Source of the DNA: Casimicrobium huifangae
GTDB lineage: Bacteria; Pseudomonadota; Gammaproteobacteria; Burkholderiales; Casimicrobiaceae
Length of the DNA stretch: 64,000 nucleotides
Assembly (NCBI RefSeq): GCF_009746125.1
Contig: NZ_CP041352.1
Location: forward strand, 1,906,436 to 1,970,435
Direction of reading: 5' to 3'
This document shows positions 9,093 to 17,381 of the stretch, piece by piece (within the stretch, counting starts at the first letter, position 1; each line of letters begins with the position of its first letter). The translations under genes were made by a program, and so were the position numbers. The notes under the pieces were generated by a model. It searched no databases, was not told the origin of the DNA, and was given only the letters and a program-made list of their open reading frames with translations.

Positions 9093-10379
9093 CTAGATCT
9101 TGGTCTTGCCATCCGGCTCGTCCTTCTTCTTGTCGTTGCCGGCAATGAACGGACTCCAGGGTTGCGCCTTGACCGGTCCCTTGGTCTTCCAGACCACGTT
9201 GAACTGGCCATCGGCCTTGACCTCGCCGATGAACACCGGCTTGTGCAGGTGATGGTTCTTCATGTCCATGGTCGACGTGAAGCCGCCCGGTGCCTTGAAG
9301 GTCTGGCCGGCCATCGCGGCGATCACCTTGTCGGTGTCGGTCGACTTGGCTTTTTCGACGGCCTGCTTCCACATGTAGATGCCGATGTAGGTCGCTTCCA
9401 TCGGATCGTTGGTCAGCGGCTTGTCCTTGTGACCGGCGATGCCCTTGGCCTTGGCGTAGGCGGCCCACTTCTTGGTGAAGTCGTCGTTGGCCGGGTTCTT
9501 GAGGCTCATGAAGTAGTTCCACGCGGCGAGGTGGCCGACCAGCGGCTTGGTGTCGACACCGCGCAGCTCTTCTTCACCGACCGAGAACGCGACGACCGGC
9601 ACATCGGTCGCCTTCAGGCCCTGGTTGCCCAGTTCCTTGTAGAACGGCACGTTGGAGTCGCCATTGATGGTCGACACCACGGCGGTCTTCTTGCCTTCGG
9701 AGGCGAACTTCTTGATCTTGGCGATGATGGTCTGATAGTCGCTATGACCGAACGGCGTGTATTCCTCCATGATGTCGGCTTCGGCGACGCCCTTCGACTT
9801 CAGGAAGGCGCGCAGGATCTTGTTGGTGGTGCGCGGATACACGTAGTCGGTGCCGAGCAGCACCCAGCGCTTGGCCGAGCCGCCGTCCTTGCTCATCAGA
9901 TATTCAACGGCCGGAATCGCCTGCTGGTTCGGCGCGGCGCCGGTGTAGAACACGTTCTTCGACAGCTCTTCGCCTTCGTATTGCACGGGGTAGAACAGCA
10001 GGCTGTTGAGTTCTTCGTAGACCGGCAGCACCGACTTGCGCGACACCGAGGTCCAGCAGCCGAAGGTCACGGCGACCTTGTCCTGCGAGATCAGCTGGCG
10101 GGCTTTTTCGGCGAACAGCGGCCAGTTCGACGCCGGGTCGACCACCACCGGCTCGAGCTTGCGGCCCATGACGCCGCCCTTGGCGTTGATCTCTTCGATG
10201 GCCATCAGGGCCACGTCCTTGAGCACCGTTTCCGAGATCGCCATCGTGCCCGACAGCGAGTGCAGCACGCCTACCTTGATCGGGTCTTTCGATTGTGCGA
10301 AGGACAGCGGTGCGAGACTTGCAGCAATGATCGCAGCGGTCAGCGTCTTGACGGCGCCGCGGCGGGTAATTTGTGGCAT
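9093..10379 (-). CDS. urtA: Urea ABC transporter substrate-binding protein UrtA
   Basis: A 428-residue periplasmic binding protein of the type I fold. The start at 10379 is chosen because it follows GGGAG and gives a twin-arginine-like signal (TRRGAVKTL, then a hydrophobic stretch ending SFAQ). The open frame runs 71 codons further upstream but crosses the promoter. After the signal, KVGVLHSLSGTMAISE and the FGCWTSVSRKSVLPV segment are characteristic of UrtA/FmdD-type urea/amide-binding proteins. It captures urea in the periplasm for UrtBC/UrtDE. A sigma-54 promoter lies 68 bases before the start, which implies induction under nitrogen limitation (inference). Confidence 0.95.
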   Translation of the reverse strand: MPQITRRGAVKTLTAAIIAASLAPLSFAQSKDPIKVGVLHSLSGTMAISETVLKDVALMAIEEINAKGGVMGRKLEPVVVDPASNWPLFAEKARQLISQDKVAVTFGCWTSVSRKSVLPVYEELNSLLFYPVQYEGEELSKNVFYTGAAPNQQAIPAVEYLMSKDGGSAKRWVLLGTDYVYPRTTNKILRAFLKSKGVAEADIMEEYTPFGHSDYQTIIAKIKKFASEGKKTAVVSTINGDSNVPFYKELGNQGLKATDVPVVAFSVGEEELRGVDTKPLVGHLAAWNYFMSLKNPANDDFTKKWAAYAKAKGIAGHKDKPLTNDPMEATYIGIYMWKQAVEKAKSTDTDKVIAAMAGQTFKAPGGFTSTMDMKNHHLHKPVFIGEVKADGQFNVVWKTKGPVKAQPWSPFIAGNDKKKDEPDGKTKI

Positions 10380-10446
10380 GTCGTTATCTCCCAATGGTCT
10401 TGAGGTTGGTTGTGGGGTGCCCACTGAGTGGGTTGAACACTGCATC

Positions 10447-10461
10447 GCAAATGCCGTGCCA
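10447..10461 (-). promoter_or_regulatory. Sigma-54 (-24/-12) promoter of urtABCDE
   Basis: The minus strand reads TTGGCACGGCATTTGC, a full match to the consensus TGGCAC-N5-TTGC. The -12 element is about 70 bases before the urtA ATG, which leaves a leader near 57 nt. A sigma-54 promoter on a urea importer fits NtrC control. I did not find a convincing NtrC enhancer (GCAC-N7-GTGC type) upstream. Confidence 0.8.
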
Positions 10462-10650
10462 AGCGGCAACCAGTCCGCTGGATGTGTGACAACCCCTTGT
10501 GCACGATGCAAATGAGTGCGGCGGCACCGTTTGCGACGGTCGCATGAACGACTTGCACGGAAAAGGAGCGTTAGCGTCTTTGCGGTGCGCAATTCGCTGC
10601 ACTTCTCGACGCGCGACGCAGCGATTCAGCTGGCCATCATCTTTTGACGT

Positions 10651-10743
10651 GAAAGCCCGTTGCCATTGGGCCAAGAGCTGAAAAGCACTCAATATCGACT
10701 TGTTGAGGAATTTGTTGTTCAGCCCATATTGAACGGGCTTCTC
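10651..10743 (+). repeat. Paired-hairpin intergenic element, copy B
   Basis: Left palindrome GCCC-N9-GGGC at 10655-10671, right palindrome GCCCATATTGAACGGGC at 10722-10738. The start-to-start distance is 67 bases, with TCGACTT (10695-10701) between them. It lies in the divergent gap between urtA and the DMT transporter, upstream of the sigma-54 promoter on one side and 158 bases before the transporter start on the other. The rest of the 10462-10900 gap holds no gene that I can support. Confidence 0.75.
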
Positions 10744-10900
10744 GTGCTTGAGCTGTATCGGTGTTCACGTCTCGCTGAACGCAGCAGCGGAGTGCACGGC
10801 GGTAACGACCGCCTCGCTTTCGGTGCGTCCGGCGCTATCCTGGTGCCAAAGCTAAGGTGATGTCGGTGGTTTGCCGCCGCCAACCCGGCACAATGTCCGA

Positions 10901-11818
10901 ATGAGTACTTCAAGTTTGCGTAAGGACCATCTCGACGGTCTCGCCGTGACCATCCTTTTGGCCTGCTGCCTGTTCTGGGGCTTCCAGCAGGTGTTGGTCA
11001 AAGCCACCATCCCCGATGTGCCGCCGGTATTGCAGGCCTTCCTGCGCTTTGCCGCTGGCACGGTGATTCTGTGGGCGTGGTGCGCGTGGCGTGGCATCCG
11101 ACTGTTCGCGCGCGATGGCTCGCTGGCTGCGGGCCTGCTGGCCGGCGCGCTGTTTGCAGCGGAATTTGCCTGCCTGTTCGCTGGACTGCAATACACGACG
11201 GCCTCGCGCCTGACTGTGTTTGTCTATACCTCGCCACTTTGGGTGGCCGCCATTGTCCCGCTGATGGTGCGTTCCGAGCGTCTGCGACCTGTGCAATGGG
11301 CCGGCGTAGTGCTGGCCTTCGTGGCCATTGTGTTCGCGCTGCGCGAGAGCTTCGTGGCCAGCGCTGCGGGGCGCGACGCAGCGCTGATGTGGCGCGGTGA
11401 CCTGCTGGCGCTAATCGCCGGTGCCTTGTGGGGATTGACGACCGTGGTCATCCGCACCACGGGGCTGACCAAGGTGTCCGCCGAGAAGCTGCTCTTCTAT
11501 CAGGTAGCAGTGAGCGCCGTGACCTTGCCGTTCGTCTCACTGGGGCTGGGCGAAGCCTGGTCGTTCACGTTCAGCGGCTTCGCGTGGTTCTCGCTCGTGC
11601 TGCAAACCGTCGTTGGCGCATTTGCCAGCTATCTGGCATGGATGTGGCTGCTGGGGCGCTACCCGGCCACGCGCGTCTCGGTGTTTGTCTTTCTGACACC
11701 GTTGTTCGCCATTCTCTTCGGCGCGTGGTGGTTGAGCGAGCCGATCAGCGCTACCTTGTTGATTGCACTGGCGTTCGTGGCGGTCGGGATTGTGCTGGTC
11801 AATCGCCGCAAGGGCTGA
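10901..11818 (+). CDS. EamA/DMT-family transporter
   Basis: A 305-residue membrane protein with ten predicted spans arranged as two EamA repeats, the standard architecture of drug/metabolite exporters of the RhaT/YdcZ type. The first repeat contains FWGFQQVLVKATIPDVPPVLQAF and the second GALWGLTTVVIR; the C-terminus ends in VNRRKG. Substrates of this family include amino acids and metabolites; none can be assigned here. ATG at 10901 is preferred over the TTG thirty bases upstream. It converges on the histidine kinase gene with only 7 bases between. Confidence 0.85.
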   Translation: MSTSSLRKDHLDGLAVTILLACCLFWGFQQVLVKATIPDVPPVLQAFLRFAAGTVILWAWCAWRGIRLFARDGSLAAGLLAGALFAAEFACLFAGLQYTTASRLTVFVYTSPLWVAAIVPLMVRSERLRPVQWAGVVLAFVAIVFALRESFVASAAGRDAALMWRGDLLALIAGALWGLTTVVIRTTGLTKVSAEKLLFYQVAVSAVTLPFVSLGLGEAWSFTFSGFAWFSLVLQTVVGAFASYLAWMWLLGRYPATRVSVFVFLTPLFAILFGAWWLSEPISATLLIALAFVAVGIVLVNRRKG

Positions 11819-11825
11819 GCGGCGG

Positions 11826-13181
11826 TTAGCGTTGCGTACCGCCGGTCGGTTCTGCTCGCGGCCAGGTCACGGTGACTCTGAGTCCGCCGAGTTCTGCGGA
11901 TGAGCCGATGTCGAGCTTGGCGCCGGTGACTGCGGCGATTCGCCGGACGATCGACCAGCCAAGGCCGCTTCCCTCCGCATCATTGCCGGCAACCCGGTAG
12001 AAGCGCTCGCCCAGCCGCGCAATTTGCGCTGCCGTCATGCCGGGGCCGCTGTCTTCGATGTTGACTTGCAAGCCGGTGGCAGCGTCGGCAATCCGAACGC
12101 GAACCTGACCACCGTTGGGGCTGTAGCGCAGTGCGTTGTCGCATAGGTTGCGCAGCAGGATGCCGATCAAGGCCTCATCTCCCGCCATCGCGCAGTGGTC
12201 CGGCACATCGACTTCGAGGGCAATCCGTTTCGCGGCGGCATCGTCCAGAAGCGGTGCCAGCACGCGTTCGACGACACGCGCCAGATCGAAGCGCGGCTGC
12301 TGCTGCTGCGACGGTTGCTGGGCGCCATCAAGCCGCGCCAGCTGCAGCAGCTGGTCCACCAGATGTGATGCGCGATCACAGCCCCGCAACGTCTTCTGCA
12401 GGGCTGCCTGTACATCCGCTGGCGCACTTGCGCTCGCCGCGACCTGCGCCTGCGCACGGATGGCCGCAATCGGCGTGCGCAGTTCGTGGGCTGCATCCTG
12501 GGTAAAGCGGCGCTCGTTTTCGATCAGACTGCCAATTCGGGCGAACAAGTCGTTGAGCGCAATGGTGAGACTTTCCACCTCTTCGGGTGCACCTGGCAGC
12601 CCGATCGCAGTCAATTCGGCCGGTGCCCGTTGCCGCAGCTGGGTGCGCAGCGCGCGCAACGGCTGCAACCCGCGGAAAACGGCCAGCCACACCACCAGCG
12701 CGAGCAGCGGCAAGCCAACGGCGAGCGGGAGCAGCATGCCGCGCAGCAGGGCGGTGAGGATGTCGGCACGCGCGTCCAGCTGCTCACCGACGAAGAGTTG
12801 TACGTCCGAGTCCTTGCCGCGAGTGGCGAAGACACGCCATTGCTTGCCATCGATGCTGGTACTGGCGAAGCCGCGATCCTGTTGCATCATCGGCGTGGTC
12901 GGCGCGTTGGCTGAACGCCACTGCAAACGACCCTCGTGCCACATCTGGAACGCGACCCGACGATCAAAGCGGGTTAGCTTTGCCGCTTCCTCGTATTGAT
13001 GCTCAAGCTCGCCATCCGATGCCTGTGCAACCAGCAGCGTTGCCGCCTGGGCGAGGTGGCTATCCAGCAGCTCGTCCAGTTCGTGGCGACCGTCAAACCA
13101 GATCATGATTGCGGCAATGAGCCAGAGTGTGCAGACCCCCGCCAGCACCAGCGCAACGACTCGCGTCTGTAGCGAACGCAT
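11826..13181 (-). CDS. Sensor histidine kinase (QseC/PmrB-like)
   Basis: A 451-residue inner-membrane kinase. It has a transmembrane helix at about residues 8-28, a periplasmic domain of about 115 residues, a second helix at about 150-172, a HAMP-like linker, and then the H box DAAHELRTPIAAIRAQ with phosphorylated H232. N box (LLRNLCDNALRYSPNGG) and G boxes (DSGPGM; EGSGLGWSI) complete the ATPase domain. The ATG at 13181 has AGG five bases upstream; a GTG two codons earlier abuts the response-regulator stop. It is the last gene of the SHP cytochrome operon and probably senses a redox or oxygen-species signal relevant to it (inference). Confidence 0.88.
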   Translation of the reverse strand: MRSLQTRVVALVLAGVCTLWLIAAIMIWFDGRHELDELLDSHLAQAATLLVAQASDGELEHQYEEAAKLTRFDRRVAFQMWHEGRLQWRSANAPTTPMMQQDRGFASTSIDGKQWRVFATRGKDSDVQLFVGEQLDARADILTALLRGMLLPLAVGLPLLALVVWLAVFRGLQPLRALRTQLRQRAPAELTAIGLPGAPEEVESLTIALNDLFARIGSLIENERRFTQDAAHELRTPIAAIRAQAQVAASASAPADVQAALQKTLRGCDRASHLVDQLLQLARLDGAQQPSQQQQPRFDLARVVERVLAPLLDDAAAKRIALEVDVPDHCAMAGDEALIGILLRNLCDNALRYSPNGGQVRVRIADAATGLQVNIEDSGPGMTAAQIARLGERFYRVAGNDAEGSGLGWSIVRRIAAVTGAKLDIGSSAELGGLRVTVTWPRAEPTGGTQR

Positions 13182-13187
13182 GGCCAC

Positions 13188-13865
13188 CTACGCGCGTCCC
13201 GGCCGCTGCGGCCGTGGCATGGTGTAACCGACGCCGCGAACTGTCTCGATCAAGCCGGGCGCCAGCTTGCGACGCAGGTGATGGACGTGATACTCGATGG
13301 CGTTGCTCTCGACTTCCTGCCCCCAGGAGTACAGGCGGCGTTCGAGCTGATCACGCGTCATCACGCGCCCGGCGTTGAGCATCAGGGTATGCAGGAGGTC
13401 AAATTCGCGCGCCGACAGAGTCACTGCCTCACCGTTCAGCAGTACCTCGTGTGATGCCGGCAACAGCCGCAAGCCGTGCATCTCGATGGCGTCCTCGGCC
13501 TGCCCGTGCGCGCGGCGCACCAGCGCCCGCAGGCGGGCCCCCAGCTCGAATAGATCGACTGGCTTGATGATGTAGTCGTCGGCACCGGCATCGAGATGGC
13601 CAATGCGGTCGGGGACGGCATCGCGGGCCGTCAGCACCAGAATCGGCAGCTTCAGACCACTGCGCCGCGCATCTGCCAGCACCTCAGTACCGTCCTTGCC
13701 GGGCAGGCCGAGATCGAGAACCATCGCATCGTACGTCCCACCCGCCAGTTCGCGCTGCGCAGTGGCGCCATCGCGAACCCAGTCCACGAGAAAGCCCTGC
13801 TGCCGCAGGCCGGCCCGAAGGCCGTCCCCCAGCAGGTTGTCGTCTTCGGCGAGCAGGATGCGCAT
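13188..13865 (-). CDS. OmpR/PhoB-family response regulator (QseB/PmrA-like)
   Basis: A 225-residue protein. The receiver domain has the acidic pair EDD at 7-9, phosphoacceptor D51 (VLDLGLPGKDG), T/S and the conserved Lys (IIKP). The C-terminal winged helix contains LSAREFDLLHTLMLNAGRVMTRDQL and ends in ETVRGVGYTM. The start at 13865 (MRILLAEDD) is fixed by the domain; the frame upstream is non-coding. It lies 29 bases after the cytochrome b561 gene and directly before its kinase, so it belongs to the same operon and probably regulates it. Confidence 0.92.
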   Translation of the reverse strand: MRILLAEDDNLLGDGLRAGLRQQGFLVDWVRDGATAQRELAGGTYDAMVLDLGLPGKDGTEVLADARRSGLKLPILVLTARDAVPDRIGHLDAGADDYIIKPVDLFELGARLRALVRRAHGQAEDAIEMHGLRLLPASHEVLLNGEAVTLSAREFDLLHTLMLNAGRVMTRDQLERRLYSWGQEVESNAIEYHVHHLRRKLAPGLIETVRGVGYTMPRPQRPGRA

Positions 13866-13894
13866 GTTGGGTGTGGTTGCCAGCGTGGCGGTCG

Positions 13895-14635
13895 TCAGTG
13901 TTTGTCGTGGTGCTCGCGCTTCGCGCCTCTTGCGACGTTCGCGCCCGCAGTCGTTGTTGTTGCGGCTGTGCTGGCAGTGTCGCGGTCGGCGGCCGCCGGC
14001 GAACACCACTGCCAGGCCCAGAACGACAGCACTGCGGCCAACACGGCAGCGCCAAGGATAGCCCGGCTGCGCGATATTGCTGCATTCGGTGCGTCAGTGT
14101 CGGTAACTTGCTTGCGCCCGGTCAACATGCTGCGGACAAGATTTTCGCGATGCAACACGCTGCTGACCAGCACGCCGGCAAGATGCACGCCGACCAGTAG
14201 CAGCAGTGCGTGAGCAGCCAGCTCATGCGCCTCTTCAAGCCAGCCCCCGCCGAGATCGTTGAGGTTGGCCCAGCCGGTTGCGGCGGTGATCAGGATCAAT
14301 GCCAGCAAGGCGACGATAGCCAGTGCGCCAGCCGGGTTGTGGCCCACGTGATGCTGCGGCTCGCGGCTGCGCAGGCTCTTGAGGTAGGCGAGTACAGCGG
14401 CGGGGCCGCGCACGAAATTGCTGAATCGCGCGTACTTCGAGCCGACCAGACCCCATATCAGACGGAAGACAACCAGCCCGGCCATTGTGTAGCCAAACAG
14501 GGTGTGCACCTGGCGCCAGCGTTCACTCTCAGCGGTCAGCCAGGCGCCGGCGAAGCTCAGTACCAGCAGCCAGTGCACGAGACGGACTGGAATATCCCAA
14601 ATCAGGACCTTTGGTTGTCGGGTAACGGAAGTCAT
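13895..14635 (-). CDS. Cytochrome b561-type membrane protein
   Basis: A 246-residue integral membrane protein starting VLIWDIPVRLVHWLLVLSF, the signature of Ni/Fe-hydrogenase-type cytochrome b561. Four hydrophobic helices carry His residues for b-haem ligation (VHW in helix 1, the QVHTLFGY segment in helix 2, ALLLLVGVHLAGV later). After the membrane domain there is a further hydrophobic helix and an alanine/threonine-rich tail. It should pass electrons from quinol to the periplasmic cytochromes encoded just upstream (DHC and SHP). A strong AAGGAG precedes the ATG. Confidence 0.88.
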   Translation of the reverse strand: MTSVTRQPKVLIWDIPVRLVHWLLVLSFAGAWLTAESERWRQVHTLFGYTMAGLVVFRLIWGLVGSKYARFSNFVRGPAAVLAYLKSLRSREPQHHVGHNPAGALAIVALLALILITAATGWANLNDLGGGWLEEAHELAAHALLLLVGVHLAGVLVSSVLHRENLVRSMLTGRKQVTDTDAPNAAISRSRAILGAAVLAAVLSFWAWQWCSPAAADRDTASTAATTTTAGANVARGAKREHHDKH

Positions 14636-14670
14636 GTCGTTGCTCCTTCTCGGATGAGTTACGCGAGGGT

Positions 14671-15165
14671 TCAGCGGGGGATGCGCACATTACGTTCGCG
14701 AAAGGCGCCTTCGGCGGCATCACCATGGCAGGCTGCACAGTTCGCCGGCGACTTGACGGCGGCTTTTGACCATGTCGTCGTTGGCACTTCGCGGTGCTTG
14801 CGAATAAAGTCGGCGCCTAGCGTCAAACGATCGTCTGGGGGGCGGTTTGCGCTGCGCTGGCTCGCGATGTCGGTCAGCCAGCGTGTCAGTTCGCGCGCAG
14901 CGGCCCCGTCCACGCTGGCGTCCACGCCGTAGTGCCGGTTGAGTGTGTTCATGATGGCGGACCACGATGCAGCAGGCAGCATTCGCGCCGGGAAGGGGGC
15001 GTGGCAACTGGCGCACTCTGCGATGTAGTTCGATGGCGGGGGCTGCCGTCTTGCCGAGTCTGCGAAACCAGCGACTGGCCATGTGACCAGCACAAATGCT
15101 GTAGCAGTCAGCGCCAGGTTGCGCACATTGCGCGTGCTCAAGTGCGAGCGGGAGAGTCGGTCCAT
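14671..15165 (-). CDS. Dihaem cytochrome c (DHC family)
   Basis: A 164-residue exported protein with an N-terminal signal (hydrophobic stretch ending VAGFAD) and two c-type haem motifs, CASCH near residue 51 and CAACH near residue 145. The central region (LTRWLTDIASQR...LTLGADFIRKHREVP) resembles the dihaem cytochrome c family that donates electrons to SHP. It sits between an SHP-type cytochrome c and a cytochrome b561, the known order of the shp-dhc-cytb cluster. Periplasmic; it probably shuttles electrons from the membrane cytochrome b to SHP. Confidence 0.85.
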   Translation of the reverse strand: MDRLSRSHLSTRNVRNLALTATAFVLVTWPVAGFADSARRQPPPSNYIAECASCHAPFPARMLPAASWSAIMNTLNRHYGVDASVDGAAARELTRWLTDIASQRSANRPPDDRLTLGADFIRKHREVPTTTWSKAAVKSPANCAACHGDAAEGAFRERNVRIPR

Positions 15166-15196
15166 TTTGTGTTCTCTTATGGTTTACTGCTTGCGG

Positions 15197-15604
15197 TCAC
15201 GGCTTCAACGAGACAAGCCAGGCCAACAGATTCGCCTTCTCGCCTGCCGTGCACTCGCGTGCAAGCACGTCGTTGCAGTTACGGCGAAACCACTTCTCTG
15301 ACTTGGCGGCGTCGGTGAAGCGGACGCTTTCCGCCGCCGGAGCCAGCGGCTGAATCGCTTTGCCGGTGCTGGCATGTTTGCCGGGCCGCGTAGGGTTGGC
15401 GGTATGGCAGCTGGCACAACTCCACTCGCGACCGTGCGTCGCGTTAAAAAAGTTTTCGCCGGCCTTCGCATCAGGTCGTGTTGCGGCAGCCTGGGCGTAG
15501 GATTCCAGCAAGGCCTGCGGAGTTGTTGGCGCAGCCATTGCGGCCGAGGTCAATACGGCCGCTGCGGCGGCAGTGAAGGCGGTAAATCGATGCTGGCGGT
15601 GCAT
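15197..15604 (-). CDS. SHP-type monohaem cytochrome c (DUF1924)
   Basis: A 135-residue exported cytochrome. A signal peptide (residues 1-25) is followed by CASCH at 63-67 and the WFRRNCNDVLARECT region. In the sphaeroides haem protein (SHP) family the equivalent Asn is the unusual distal haem ligand, displaced by O2 or NO, and the two Cys form a disulfide. Both Cys (110, 118) and Asn111 are present here. The ATG at 15604 follows AGGA; the upstream TTG would weaken the signal peptide. First gene of the operon SHP-DHC-cyt b-response regulator-kinase. Confidence 0.85.
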   Translation of the reverse strand: MHRQHRFTAFTAAAAAVLTSAAMAAPTTPQALLESYAQAAATRPDAKAGENFFNATHGREWSCASCHTANPTRPGKHASTGKAIQPLAPAAESVRFTDAAKSEKWFRRNCNDVLARECTAGEKANLLAWLVSLKP

Positions 15605-15665
15605 GTGACGGTCCTGATTGGTTGCCAATGTGGAAATCGTAGGCCGCGCAACTTATGGGTTTCTT

Positions 15666-15829
15666 AGGGAACGCTGAACAAGTTCCTCGCGAACCACACA
15701 TCGACGGACTCGGACGGCTGGCCGCGTTGCAAAGCCTCGTCGTAGCCCCGCTACGACCGCGTTTTGCGCCTCGCCATCCATCCCCATCCGCCGCGCGCAG
15801 CTTCGCGGGGGACTCGTTCAGCGTTTCCT
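15666..15829. repeat. MITE-like element with about 18-bp terminal inverted repeats
   Basis: AGGGAACGCTGAACAAGT at 15666-15683 matches the reverse complement of 15812-15829 at 16 of 18 positions. The interior of the 164-bp unit contains a perfect stem GTCGTAGC-CCC-GCTACGAC (15739-15757) and further imperfect complementarity around it, so the whole unit folds as a long hairpin. No ORF is inside and no clear target-site duplication is visible. It fills most of the gap between the SHP cytochrome and the aminotransferase. Confidence 0.65.
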
Positions 15830-15953
15830 TGGCTGCGACGGTTAGCCCCTGATTGGTGATTCGGAACGCACTGCTACCTTGACAGCGGGCACCGGTAGCA
15901 TTGCTACCGAATCTGCTGCCCCACATCACCGACCTCTACGCTCCATCATCGCC

Positions 15954-17159
15954 ATGCAACTCCAGCTCTCCCGTCGCGCCCAGTCCCTCGGCACCGAAAA
16001 CGCCTTTGTTGTCCTCGCCGAAGTCAACAAGCTCATCGCCGAGGGCTATGACATCACCAGCTTCTGCATCGGCCAGCCCGACTTTCCGGCGCCGACCCAC
16101 GTGCAGGAGGCCGGACACGAGGCGATCCGGCTCGGCAAGCACGGCTACACGCCCAGCGCCGGCATCCCCGAGCTGCGCAACGCCGTCGCGACCTACATGG
16201 GCGACATGCGCGGCCTCGACATCGCGCCCGAGGACATCGTGGTCGGCTCCGGCGCCAAGCCGTTCATCGCGTACACCATCCTGTCGACCACCGACTTCGG
16301 CGCCGGCGACGAGGTGATCTACCCGGTGCCGGGCTTCCCGATCTACGAGTCGCAGATCACCATCAACGGCGCGGTACCGGTGCCGCTGTATCTGCGCGAG
16401 AGCCGCAACTTCGCGTTCGACCCGAACGAGCTCGAATCGAAGATCACGGCCAAGACCAAGCTCTTGATCCTCAACAGCCCGCAGAACCCGACCGGCGGCA
16501 TCCTGACCAAGTCCGACCTCGAGGCGATCGCGGCAATCCTGCGCAAACATCCGCAGATCTGGGTGTTCTGCGACGAGATCTACGGCCGTCTCACGTTCGA
16601 GGGCAGCTTCCAGTCGCTGGCCAGCCTGCCCGACATGCAGGAGCGCTGTATCATCTCCGACGGCGCCTCGAAGACTTGGGCTATGACCGGCTGGCGCATC
16701 GGCTTCACGGCCAACAAGCTGCTGGCCCCGGCGTTCACCAAGTGGGTCACCAATACCGACAGCTGCGCGAGCCACATCTCGCAGTGGGCAGCGGTCGCCG
16801 CCGTCAGCGGCCCGCAGCACGAGGCGGAGGCGATGCGCCAGAAGTTTCTTGAGCGCCGCAACCTGATCGTTGGCTTGCTCAATGACGTGCCGGGCATCAA
16901 GTGTCAAGCCAGCGGCGGTGCCTTCTATGCGTGGCCGAATGTGACGGAACTGTGCAAGATGACCGGTCTGGCTGATAGCGAGGAATTGCGCAAACGGTTG
17001 CTCTATGAAGCTGGCGTCGCGGTGCTCGCGGACATCCACTTCGGCCACCGCGTGCCGGGCGACGGCCAGCACATCCGCTTCAGCTACGCCACCCAGAACG
17101 AAAACATCGTGCGCGGGGTGGAGCGCATTGCCGACTGGGTCAAGCGCAGCCGCAAGTAG
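15954..17159 (+). CDS. Class I/II PLP-dependent aminotransferase
   Basis: A 401-residue fold-type I aminotransferase of the AspC/AlaT type. Visible landmarks are GQPDFPAP near the N-terminus, YTPSAGIPELR, the NPQNPTGG-like segment (LNSPQNPTGGIL) with the PLP-contacting Asn, the CDEIYGRL Asp/Tyr pair, and the Schiff-base Lys in SDGASKTWAMTGWRIGF; the late Arg for the carboxylate is in HIRFSYA. Amino-donor specificity cannot be read. ATG at 15954 is chosen; an in-frame start 25 codons upstream would add a sequence unlike the family. No neighbour suggests a pathway. Confidence 0.88.
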   Translation: MQLQLSRRAQSLGTENAFVVLAEVNKLIAEGYDITSFCIGQPDFPAPTHVQEAGHEAIRLGKHGYTPSAGIPELRNAVATYMGDMRGLDIAPEDIVVGSGAKPFIAYTILSTTDFGAGDEVIYPVPGFPIYESQITINGAVPVPLYLRESRNFAFDPNELESKITAKTKLLILNSPQNPTGGILTKSDLEAIAAILRKHPQIWVFCDEIYGRLTFEGSFQSLASLPDMQERCIISDGASKTWAMTGWRIGFTANKLLAPAFTKWVTNTDSCASHISQWAAVAAVSGPQHEAEAMRQKFLERRNLIVGLLNDVPGIKCQASGGAFYAWPNVTELCKMTGLADSEELRKRLLYEAGVAVLADIHFGHRVPGDGQHIRFSYATQNENIVRGVERIADWVKRSRK

Positions 17160-17381
17160 CGCAACGTAGCAGGCGACGACGACGGCAGGCCCGTGGCGCA
17201 CCTCTTCGGTCGCAGGTGAGCCGGCCGATCGGTAGCAAGCGCGCCTTATTCACATTTGCTTATGCGGCTCAGTAGCTACACAGCGGCCGATGGCTACCGG
17301 TAAGATGGTGGTGGGCACCGCCATTGCCCTGCTGTCCGGTCTGATAGTCGGGGCAAATATTCTTATTCGAGCGCCATCGCC

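Noticed and set aside
10495-10530. NtrC-type enhancer upstream of the sigma-54 promoter
   Set aside because: GCAC and GTGC occur but with wrong spacing (11 instead of 7) or reversed order, so I do not claim a site.
10380-10592. N-terminal extension of urtA by 71 codons
   Set aside because: It would cross the sigma-54 promoter and place 71 polar residues before the signal peptide; the ATG at 10379 has a good Shine-Dalgarno.
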